A DNA stretch of 64,000 bases from Streptomyces sp. NBC_01788 (GTDB lineage: Bacteria; Actinomycetota; Actinomycetes; Streptomycetales; Streptomycetaceae): contig NZ_CP109090.1 in assembly GCF_035917575.1 (NCBI RefSeq), positions 5,766,001-5,830,000 of the forward strand, in the 5' to 3' direction. The notes under the pieces were generated by a model. That model saw nothing but the letters and a program-made list of their open reading frames with translations, was not told the DNA's origin and did no database searches. Position numbers and translations under genes: made by a program. Below are positions 36,255 to 44,085 of this stretch, in pieces. Position 1 is the stretch's first letter; every line of letters starts with the position of its first letter.

Positions 36255-37490
36255 CTACTGTCCGGCGAACTTGCCGCTGACCGCGTCGTACACGCTCTTG
36301 GCCGCCGGGCCCAGTCGCGGACCCGCCAGCCAGCCGGCCGTCACGGGACCGATCGAGGTGTTGGAGACCAGGGCGGGCTTGCCGTCCGAGCCGGCCGCGA
36401 CCCAGCCGCCGCCGGAGGAGCCGCCGGTCATGGTGCAGCCGATGCGGTACATCGTCGGGTCCGAGGCGTTCAGCGACAGCCGGCCCGGCTTGTCCTGGCA
36501 CTGGTACAGCCGCTGCCCGTCGTACGGGGGCGCGGCCGGGTAGCCGGTCGCGGTCAGGCTCCGCACCTTGGGCACGGCCGGGGCGGCGAAGTCCACGGGG
36601 AGCGCCGCACCGACGGTCTCCTCCAGCGACCGGCCGCCGCCGCCCTGCTCGGGCGTCACATGGATGACCGCGAAGTCGTAGGCGGCACCCTGCCCTCCGG
36701 TCGGACCGCCCTGCTCGATCCACTGCTCCGAGGTCTGCGTCCAGTCCCCCCACCACACGCCGTACGGGGCGACCTCGTCCTTGGCGGCGTTCTGCAGATC
36801 GGCGGTGCTGCGGCCCGCGTCGTTGTACGAGGGCACGAAGGCGATGTTGCGGTACCAGCCGCCCTTCTTGCCGGCGTGCACGCAGTGGCCGGCCGTCCAC
36901 ACGAGGTTGGACTTGCCCGGGTGGGCCGGGTCCTGAACGACCGTCGCCGAGCAGACCATCGTGCCCTCGGGGGAGTCGAAGAACACCTTCCCCGCCGTCG
37001 CCGCGTTCGCGTGGTACGCCGGCGAGACCGCACGCGCCGTCACCGGGGCCGGAGTCGGGTCGGTGACCCCCTGGTCGCCCGAGAGATCGTTGTCGACGCC
37101 CTTGTCCGGGTCCTTGGCGCGGCGCATCCGCTCGGGATCCCACAGGTCCTTGATGATCGGGTTGACGTAGTCCTTCGCCTCACGGAGCCAGTCGTCCTGG
37201 TTCCAGTCCTTCCAGGCGCCGTTCTTCCACTTGTCGATGTCGATCCCGTGTTCCTTGAGCTTCTTCCTGATGTCGTCCGGGATCTTGATCTTTCCGTCGC
37301 TGGTTCCGCCCGTGTCGTCGGCGGTCGCGACGGCGGAGGGCCGCCCGTCGGCCTCGCTGTCGCCCGAGTCGCAGCCCGTGGCGAGGAGCGCGAGCCCCGA
37401 GGCCAGGGCAACGGCGGTCAGCACGGGGGAGGTTGTGCGGCTGGCGCCCCCTCCTCGACGCGCGGTGAAGAACGGGCGTATGGGTCGCAT
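36255..37490 (-). CDS. Trypsin-like serine protease lipoprotein, copy 2
   Basis: A 411-aa protein from ATG 37490, seven bases after GGGGGAG. The signal peptide ends at the lipobox-like ATGC with C40. It repeats the layout of copy 1: KLKEHGIDIDKW, WKDWNQDDWLREAKDYVNP, LWDPERM, then WTAGHC, YDFAVIHV and GGSSGGGW for the catalytic triad. The extra upstream in-frame codons are not conserved and are left out. Head-to-tail orientation with copy 1 shows tandem duplication followed by divergence. Confidence 0.88.
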   Translation of the reverse strand: MRPIRPFFTARRGGGASRTTSPVLTAVALASGLALLATGCDSGDSEADGRPSAVATADDTGGTSDGKIKIPDDIRKKLKEHGIDIDKWKNGAWKDWNQDDWLREAKDYVNPIIKDLWDPERMRRAKDPDKGVDNDLSGDQGVTDPTPAPVTARAVSPAYHANAATAGKVFFDSPEGTMVCSATVVQDPAHPGKSNLVWTAGHCVHAGKKGGWYRNIAFVPSYNDAGRSTADLQNAAKDEVAPYGVWWGDWTQTSEQWIEQGGPTGGQGAAYDFAVIHVTPEQGGGGRSLEETVGAALPVDFAAPAVPKVRSLTATGYPAAPPYDGQRLYQCQDKPGRLSLNASDPTMYRIGCTMTGGSSGGGWVAAGSDGKPALVSNTSIGPVTAGWLAGPRLGPAAKSVYDAVSGKFAGQ

Positions 37491-37711
37491 GCTCTGACTC
37501 CCCCTGCTAAGAACGGACTTGCTGCTTGCCGTCGCATTCCCACCGTTAATCCGGGGCCGGTTCACCCCGGCCCCGCGGCGTGCGCGAACGGCACCACACA
37601 CTATGCGTTCGGCGTGGGGGCCCGCCGACGGAACGGCAACGGTTTCGCTACGGGCAGTGGTTCCGCCACAGGCGGTTCCCCGGTCAGGCGGTTCGCCCCG
37701 GGTCCTGCCCC

Positions 37712-38752
37712 TCAGCGGGTCCGTGCGGAGTGCGCCGCGGCACCGTCGCCACCGCAGAGGCGGCTCAGCGCCCCGACCGCGTCCCGCAGGCCGACGCAGC
37801 GGGGGAAGTCCCGACAGGCCCGACGCTCCCATCCCGGACCGGCGGGCAGGACGGCAGACCGCCCACGCGCCCCCGGCGCCCCCCACTCCAGAGCCGCGAC
37901 CCGCCGGGCCAGCGGCACCGACGCGGTGGAGCGGGCCTGCGACCACAGGACCACGGCGGTCGGACCGGTACGCCGCACGCAGGCCAGCAGCGCCTCCACC
38001 GGCACCGCGGCGCCCAGCATCCGGGTCGGCACCCCACGCTCGCCCAGCGCCGCGTTCAGCGCCTCCAGGGGGAGGGAATGCTGCTCACCGGGCACGCAGG
38101 CCAGCACCACCGGCGGAACGTCCACCCGGACCGCGGCGCGGGGCAGCAGCAGCGGCATGCTGCGCAAGGTGGTCGAGACCTGCCAGGACAGCAGGTGCTC
38201 CACCTCCACGTACCGCTCGCCGGACGACACCCACTTGCGGCCCACCGCGCGCAGGGTCGGCACCATCACCTCCTCCCACGCCACGGTCAGCCCGTACCGC
38301 CGGACCGCGTCCAGCAGCCGGCTCTCCAGCTCCGGCGCGTCCAGGCGCACCGCGGCACGGGCCAGGCCCCGGCACTCCTGCCGCACGTCCCCCAGCGGCA
38401 GCCCGCTGCCGGCGCCCCCACGGAGGGGCGGCTCCCCCGCCCCGGACGACGACGCGCGCCGGGCGGAGGGCACGGCGGGGGACGGTTCGGCCCGCCCGGG
38501 CGGGCCGCCGCGCCTGAGGCGGGTCACCCGGGCGGCTTCGGCCGGGGGCGCGCCCGCCGACGTCAGCCGGCACATCTCCTCCACCATCGCGATGTCCTGG
38601 GGACTCCAGCGTCGGTGCCGTCCCCCCTCCCGCACGGCGGGCCCCAGTCCGTAGCGGCGGTCCCAGGAGCGCAGGGTGGTCGGGGAGACGCCCAGGCGGC
38701 GGGCCAGAGCTCCCGTGGTCAGCCCCGCCACGGGCGGTGTCTCGTCGCTCAT
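37712..38752 (-). CDS. MerR-family regulator with cobalamin-binding-like domain
   Basis: A 346-aa protein from ATG 38752. The MerR winged helix is at residues about 13-80 (GALARRLGVSPTTLRSWDRRYGL). A Pro/Gly/Arg-rich linker leads to a CarH/LitR-like cap and B12-binding module: WVSSGERYVEVEHLLS resembles the W-x9-EH motif of B12 photoreceptors but has ten residues between W and EH, and CVPGEQHSLPLEAL matches the E-x-H loop that contacts cobalamin with P in place of a conserved G. Some relatives respond to light through adenosylcobalamin; that is not proven here. It faces the siderophore operon. Confidence 0.82.
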   Translation of the reverse strand: MSDETPPVAGLTTGALARRLGVSPTTLRSWDRRYGLGPAVREGGRHRRWSPQDIAMVEEMCRLTSAGAPPAEAARVTRLRRGGPPGRAEPSPAVPSARRASSSGAGEPPLRGGAGSGLPLGDVRQECRGLARAAVRLDAPELESRLLDAVRRYGLTVAWEEVMVPTLRAVGRKWVSSGERYVEVEHLLSWQVSTTLRSMPLLLPRAAVRVDVPPVVLACVPGEQHSLPLEALNAALGERGVPTRMLGAAVPVEALLACVRRTGPTAVVLWSQARSTASVPLARRVAALEWGAPGARGRSAVLPAGPGWERRACRDFPRCVGLRDAVGALSRLCGGDGAAAHSARTR

Positions 38753-39076
38753 GCCCTCGGTCCTCGCGCCTGCTCCGCCGGTTTCGCCTGCGATCCCGAT
38801 CCTCATTGTCCGACGTCCCGTGCGAGACCGCCGCGGATTGGTCACACCACCCCCGGGACCGGCGCGCCGACGAGCAACGATCCCTGACGCCGGGGATCTT
38901 GAGCGCACCCGTAACCGTGCGCACCGTCCGGGGTTGTAGCGGTGAGGGTCCTGATGTCCGCGTCCGGGACCCCCGCGCCGTGGGCGGTGACTCGCCCCGG
39001 CAGCGCGAGAGGCCGGCGCCTTGCGTCAGTGGCAGGCCGACGCCCTGGAACAGCGGGAGGACAAGGAGCCGTGACC
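38753..39076. other. Divergent intergenic region, MerR gene and siderophore operon
   Basis: 324 bp. I found no TTAGG-type iron-box (DmdR/IdeR) sequence and no clean promoter. A GGGTCC/GGACCC pair at about 38945-38975 could form a small hairpin. GGGAGG at 39055-39060 and AAGGAG at 39063-39068 precede the aminotransferase start. Confidence 0.4.
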
Positions 39077-40783
39077 GTGACGGAGTCTGCGCCCGGAAGC
39101 TGCGCGTCCGCGGGGGCGCACGCCTCGCTCGAGGGGATCCTGCGGCGGCAGTCGGCGCGCGAGTCGGCGGCGCGCACCTATGCGCGAGCCCTGCCGATCG
39201 TGCCCGTAAGGGCCCGCGGGCTCACCGTCGAGGGCGCGGACGGCCGCCGCTACCTGGACTGCCTTTCCGGCGCGGGCACCCTTGCCCTCGGCCACAACCA
39301 CCCCGTCGTCCTGGAGGCCATCCGCAAGGTCCTCGACTCCGGCGCGCCCCTGCACGCCCTCGACCTCGCCACACCCGTCAAGGACGCCTTCGTCACCGAG
39401 CTGTTCCACACCCTGCCGCCCGGACTCGCCGGCCGGGCACGCGTGCAGTTCTGCGGCCCGGCCGGCACGGACGCGGTGGAGGCCGCCTTCAAACTCGTCC
39501 GGGCCGCCACCGGCCGCACCGGGATGCTGGCCTTCGCCGGCGCCTACCACGGGATGACGGAGGGAGCGCTCGCCGCCTCGGGCCACGCCGCAGACGTACG
39601 GGTCGCGCGCCTGCCCTATCCGCAGGACTACCGCTGCCCCTTCGGTGTCGGCGGCGCACGCGGAGCCGAACTCGCCGCCCGCTGGACCGAGTCGGTCCTG
39701 GACGACCCGAAGTCGGGCGTACCGCTGCCCGCCGGGATGATCCTCGAACCCGTCCAGGGAGAGGGCGGGGTGATTCCCGCCCCGGACGACTGGATGCGGC
39801 GCATGCGCCGGATCACCGAGGAGCGGTCGGTCCCACTGATCGCCGACGAGATCCAGACAGGGGTGGGCCGCACGGGCACCTTCTGGGCGGTGGAGCACAG
39901 CGGTGTCACACCGGACGTGATGGTGCTGTCCAAGGCCATCGGCGGCAGCCTTCCGCTGGCCGTCGTGGTCTACCGCGCCGACCTGGACGTCTGGGAACCC
40001 GGCGCCCACGCGGGAACGTTCCGCGGGAACCAGCTCGCCATGGCCGCCGGCACGGCCACCCTGGCCCATGTCCGCGAGAACCGCCTGGCCGAACACGCCG
40101 CCTCCCTCGGCTTCCACATGCTGACCCAACTCCGTGACCTGGCCGGCCACTTCCCCTGCGTAGGCGAGGTACGCGGCCGCGGGCTCATGATCGGCCTCGA
40201 ACTGGTGGATCCGGAGGGGGACTTCGAGAGGGACAGCGGGGGCAGCGCGGCGGCCGGGTCGGGAGGGACCGGTGTGGAGGCGCCGGGCACGCCGGGAAGC
40301 TCGGGCAGGGGGACGACTGGAACGACGGCGGTGGTGGACGGTCTGGTGGTAGCGGAGCAGCGTCGCGCCGGGGCCGGCCGGGCGTCGGGAGACGAGGCAT
40401 TCGGCCGCTGCGGCGCCCGGGAGTTGCCGTCGGCGAGGGGCGATGACTGGGGTCTCGGCGCGGATGGCTGTGTGGATGACAGCCCGGGGCCCGCGTCGCC
40501 CCGTGTCCGAGAGCCCCGTCCCGCCGCACCCGAACTCGCCGCCGCCGTCCAACGGGAGTGCCTGCGGCGGGGCCTGATCATCGAACTCGGCGGCCGCCAC
40601 GCGAGCGTCGTACGACTCCTTCCCCCGCTGACGATCACCGACGAGCAGGCCGTCGCGGTGCTTGGCCGCCTGGCCGACGCGGTCGAGGCTGCGACCCGAA
40701 GCCACACCGGCCTGGACGGCCAGAAGCGCGGGACCCCTCGGAGGCAGCCGCGACTCACCGGCCGCTCGGAAGGCGCGGGGTAA
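39077..40783 (+). CDS. Class III aminotransferase (diaminobutyrate-type) with internal insertion
   Basis: A 568-aa PLP enzyme. Start GTG 39077 is eight bases after AAGGAG; GTG 39071 is too close. Motifs of diaminobutyrate-2-oxoglutarate aminotransferases: GAGTLALGHNHP, FCGPAGTDAVEAA, AGAYHGMT, EPVQGEGGV, ADEIQTGVGRTG and SKAIGG with PLP-lysine K286. Residues about 381-480 are a Gly/Ser/Arg-rich insertion absent from ordinary members (about 450 aa) and placed just before the small-domain strand ECLRRGLIIELGG. First gene of a siderophore operon; it should supply or consume a diamine precursor such as diaminobutyrate. Confidence 0.88.
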   Translation: MTESAPGSCASAGAHASLEGILRRQSARESAARTYARALPIVPVRARGLTVEGADGRRYLDCLSGAGTLALGHNHPVVLEAIRKVLDSGAPLHALDLATPVKDAFVTELFHTLPPGLAGRARVQFCGPAGTDAVEAAFKLVRAATGRTGMLAFAGAYHGMTEGALAASGHAADVRVARLPYPQDYRCPFGVGGARGAELAARWTESVLDDPKSGVPLPAGMILEPVQGEGGVIPAPDDWMRRMRRITEERSVPLIADEIQTGVGRTGTFWAVEHSGVTPDVMVLSKAIGGSLPLAVVVYRADLDVWEPGAHAGTFRGNQLAMAAGTATLAHVRENRLAEHAASLGFHMLTQLRDLAGHFPCVGEVRGRGLMIGLELVDPEGDFERDSGGSAAAGSGGTGVEAPGTPGSSGRGTTGTTAVVDGLVVAEQRRAGAGRASGDEAFGRCGARELPSARGDDWGLGADGCVDDSPGPASPRVREPRPAAPELAAAVQRECLRRGLIIELGGRHASVVRLLPPLTITDEQAVAVLGRLADAVEAATRSHTGLDGQKRGTPRRQPRLTGRSEGAG

Positions 40784-41191
40784 CACACACCCTCCGGCCG
40801 TCGTCGTCGGCCGGTGCCCGGGACGAACAGGTCCAGGCTGGCACTGGCCGCGCGCGACCGACCCGGCCCGAGCCACCGGTGCCGGAGCCGGACGGGCCGA
40901 CCAGTTCACGCGACGTCCGACGCCCCACGCCCGACGCCCGCGTCCGACGCTCGCCCTGCCGAACCCCTGACCCCACGGGCCGGACGGCCCGCCGAAAGCG
41001 ACCACCCCGCTCCGCCCAGCCGCCCCACCGGCACAGCCCGAAACTCCCGGATACCCCCGGATGCGCACCCCCTCCGAGCCCACCGCTCACCCGTATCGCT
41101 CCACTGCCGCCCTGACCGCCGCCCCCACGGTCGCCCAACCGGCCCGTCATCGGCCGGACACGTCGACCCGAACGTCACCCGAGGAGCCGTC
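40784..41191 (+). other. 408-bp untranslated gap inside the siderophore operon
   Basis: Separates the aminotransferase and synthetase genes. It is open in the synthetase frame but reads as a compositional Arg/Pro/Thr-rich string with no family similarity, so I treat it as non-coding. A GAGGAG at 41181-41186 serves the TTG start. No terminator or iron box recognised. Confidence 0.5.
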
Positions 41192-43123
41192 TTGAACCTC
41201 ACCCCCATCCCCCACGGCCGCTCCCGCCGCACCCCCGACCCGGCCGAGACGGTCCCCCGTCAGCCAAGAAGGACATCGGCCGCTCCACGGCCCGACGGCA
41301 CACCCACCGACCTCCTGGAACACCCCGACCCGCACACCGCCGCCCAGGCCGCGGCCGTGGAGAACCTCCTGCGCTGCTGGGTGCGCGAGACCGGCGCCGC
41401 CGCTCCCTGCTACGGCACCCTCCGCATCCCCCTACGGGCCGGCGGGACGGCTCTGCTCGTGCCCGTCCACCACTGGTCCCCGACGGGCTGGCACCGCTTC
41501 GGCCTTCCGTACCTGGCCGACGCCCCGGAGGACGCCCCGCCGGCCGACGCCGTCACGGTCGCCACCCTGCTCGCGCGGGAAGCACGCGTCAGGAACGGCG
41601 TCCCCAGACCCTCGCGGGAGCCCGCGACCGTCGACCCGTCACCCGAGCGGACTTCGGCCGAGCCCTGCGACACCGCCGCACTCGACCTCGTCGCCCGTGT
41701 CGCCGACTCCGTTCGTGGCACCACCCTCTTCCTGCGCGACCGCCGGCACCGTCCCACCGACGGAACCGACCGCTTCCTCTCCGCCGAGCAGGCCCTCCTG
41801 CTCGGGCATCCGCTGCACCCGACCCCGAAGAGCCGCGAGGGCCTGTCGGAAGCCGAGGTCCGCCACTACTCGCCCGAATCGCGAGGCTCCTTCCCGTTGC
41901 ACTGGCTGGCGGTCGCCGACTCCGTACTCGCCACCGACTCCGCCTGGACCGAACGCGGCCGGACTGTACCCGCGGGGCTGCTCACCGCCCGGCTCGCCGG
42001 AGCGGAGCTGCCCCTGCCCGACGGATATACCGCCCTGCCGCTGCACCCGTGGCAGTCGCGCGAGGTACGCCACCGCCCAGGTGCGGCGGCCCTGCTCGAC
42101 GCGGGACTCCTGCGCGACCTCGGCCCCTGTGGGCCGTCCTGGCATCCCACCTCCTCCGTACGCACCGTCCACCGCACCGGCGCGGCCGCCATGCTCAAGC
42201 TGTCGCTGGGCCTGCGCATCACCAACTCCCGTCGTGAGAACCTCCGCAAGGAACTGCACCGGGGTGTGGAGGTCCACCGGCTGCTACGCAGTGGTCTCTC
42301 CCAGGAGTGGCACGCGGCGCACCCCGGCTTCGACATCGTCCGCGACCCGGCCTGGCTGGCCGTGGACAACCAGGACGGGACACCGATGCCGGGGCTGGAC
42401 GTGATGATCCGGCACAACCCGTTCCATGCCGGGGACGACGTCTCCTGCGTCGCGGGACTCGTGGCACCCCGGCCCTACCCCCGGGCCGGCGCACCCCTCT
42501 CCCTGCGGTCCCGCCTGGCCGAGGTCGTCACCGGCCTCGCCGTCCGCACCGGCCGTCCGTCGAGAGCCGTCGCCACCGAGTGGTTCCTGCGCTACCTCGA
42601 ACACGTGGTCCGCCCCGTGCTGTGGCTGGATGGCGAGGCCGGGGTCGCCCTGGAGGCGCACCAGCAGAACACGCTGCTCCTGCTGGACGACGAGGGCTGG
42701 CCCGCGGGCGGTCGCTACCGCGACAACCAGGGCTACTACTTCCGTGTCTCCCGGCACGCGGAGCTCGACGCACGGTTGCCCGGCATCGGCGAGCACAGCG
42801 ACACCTTCGTCTCCGACGACGTCACCGACGAACGCTTCGCCTACTACCTCGCCGTCAACAACGTGTTCGGTCTGATCGGCGCCTTCGGCTCCCAACGGCT
42901 CGCCGACGAGCGGCTGCTGCTGGCCGCCTTCCGCCGCTTCCTCGCCGTCACGGCCTCCGGCCCGGCCCGCATGCGCTCCACCCTGCCGGCCCGCCTGCTC
43001 GACTCCCCGGTGCTGCGCTGCAAGGCCAACCTGCTGACCCGGCTGCACGGCCTCGACGAGCTCGTCGGCCCGGTCGACACCCAGTCCGTCTACGTCACCA
43101 TCGCCAACCCCCTGTTCCTCTGA
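41192..43123 (+). CDS. IucA/IucC-family NIS siderophore synthetase
   Basis: A 643-aa protein from TTG 41192, five bases after GAGGAG. It carries the NIS-synthetase signatures HPTPKSREGLSEAE (ATP site), LPLHPWQ, SSVRTVH, KLSLGLRITNSRREN, and EAHQQNTLLLL followed by RDNQGYYF, and ends in a FhuF-like helical region with LTRLHGLDEL. These ATP-dependent enzymes join citrate or dicarboxylates to amines or alcohols to build hydroxamate or carboxylate siderophores. Lies between the aminotransferase and the acyltransferase, 76 bp before the latter. Product unknown. Confidence 0.92.
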   Translation: MNLTPIPHGRSRRTPDPAETVPRQPRRTSAAPRPDGTPTDLLEHPDPHTAAQAAAVENLLRCWVRETGAAAPCYGTLRIPLRAGGTALLVPVHHWSPTGWHRFGLPYLADAPEDAPPADAVTVATLLAREARVRNGVPRPSREPATVDPSPERTSAEPCDTAALDLVARVADSVRGTTLFLRDRRHRPTDGTDRFLSAEQALLLGHPLHPTPKSREGLSEAEVRHYSPESRGSFPLHWLAVADSVLATDSAWTERGRTVPAGLLTARLAGAELPLPDGYTALPLHPWQSREVRHRPGAAALLDAGLLRDLGPCGPSWHPTSSVRTVHRTGAAAMLKLSLGLRITNSRRENLRKELHRGVEVHRLLRSGLSQEWHAAHPGFDIVRDPAWLAVDNQDGTPMPGLDVMIRHNPFHAGDDVSCVAGLVAPRPYPRAGAPLSLRSRLAEVVTGLAVRTGRPSRAVATEWFLRYLEHVVRPVLWLDGEAGVALEAHQQNTLLLLDDEGWPAGGRYRDNQGYYFRVSRHAELDARLPGIGEHSDTFVSDDVTDERFAYYLAVNNVFGLIGAFGSQRLADERLLLAAFRRFLAVTASGPARMRSTLPARLLDSPVLRCKANLLTRLHGLDELVGPVDTQSVYVTIANPLFL

Positions 43124-43199
43124 CCGTTCCTCTGCCCCGCACTCCGACGTGACTTCGACTCCCGTCCTCCGTAGACCTTCCTTCCGAGAGGAGCGCGCC

Positions 43200-43940
43200 A
43201 TGCCTCCCACCGACGCCGAAGCCGCCACCGGGCAGGCGCCGGCAACCGCTCCCCACCTCCGCGTGACCGAGGCGGGTACCGATGGAGCGGACACGCTCGA
43301 ACTGCGACTGCCGGACGACTTCGTCGCGCGCTTCGGCGGGACGACCGGGACGCGCACCCCGGCCGTGGCCGACCTGCTCGACGGCGTGGGTGACTGGGGC
43401 CCCACCCTCACCCCCGCCGGCGCGTTCCAGTTGGTTCCCGTCCGGCTGGAGCGGGATCTGCCGCTGATCAGCCGCTGGATGAACGACCCCGCCGTCGCGG
43501 AGTTCTGGCAGCTGGCCGGGCCGCAGGACGTGACCGAGATCCATCTGCTCGCGCAACTCGACGGCGACGGCCGCAGTGTCCCCTGTATCGGCCTGCTCGA
43601 GGGCACGCCGATGAGCTACTGGGAGATCTACCGGGCCGACCTCGATCCCCTGGCCCGGCACTATCCGGCCCGGCCGCACGACACCGGTATCCATCTGCTG
43701 ATCGGCGGCGTCGCCGACCGTGGGCGAGGGCTCGGCAGCACCCTGCTCAGAGCCGTGGCCGACCTGGTGCTCGACCGACGCGTCCCCTGCGCCCGCGTCC
43801 TCGCCGAACCCGACCTGCGCAACGCACCCTCCGTGGCCGCTTTTCTGAGCGCCGGTTTCCGGTTCGCCGCCGAGGTCGACCTGCCCGCCAAGCGGGCCGC
43901 CCTCATGATCCGCGACCGGTCACTGCGTGATCTGCTGTGA
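43200..43940 (+). CDS. GNAT acyltransferase of siderophore type (RhbD/IucB-like)
   Basis: A 246-aa protein from ATG 43200, with GAGAGGAG seven bases upstream. The family pattern of siderophore N-acyltransferases is clear: FQLVPVRLERDLPLISRWMNDPAVAEFW, then PMSYWEIYRADLDPLARHY, HLLIGGVADRGRGLGSTLLRAV (acetyl-CoA loop) and a final AAFLSAGFRF. It should acylate an amine, often an N-hydroxylated one. Third gene of the operon. The expected decarboxylase and N-monooxygenase are missing nearby. Confidence 0.9.
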   Translation: MPPTDAEAATGQAPATAPHLRVTEAGTDGADTLELRLPDDFVARFGGTTGTRTPAVADLLDGVGDWGPTLTPAGAFQLVPVRLERDLPLISRWMNDPAVAEFWQLAGPQDVTEIHLLAQLDGDGRSVPCIGLLEGTPMSYWEIYRADLDPLARHYPARPHDTGIHLLIGGVADRGRGLGSTLLRAVADLVLDRRVPCARVLAEPDLRNAPSVAAFLSAGFRFAAEVDLPAKRAALMIRDRSLRDLL

Positions 43941-44085
43941 CAGTGAGCCCCAGTGCCATCACGTCTGGTACACCGCCCGGGCCGATCCGGTTCCCACCCC
44001 GCCGGACGGGAGTAGGAGATCCCCAGCCACCGGAACTCGCCTTGATCGCCCGATTGTCAGTCCCGAGCCGTAGGGTGGTCGCGCT

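Noticed and set aside
38753..41191. Iron-box (DmdR/IdeR) for the siderophore operon
   Set aside because: No TTAGGTTAGG-like sequence seen in either gap.
43941..44085. LexA box upstream of the DinG-like gene
   Set aside because: No GAAC-N4-GTTC-like sequence was found in the gap.
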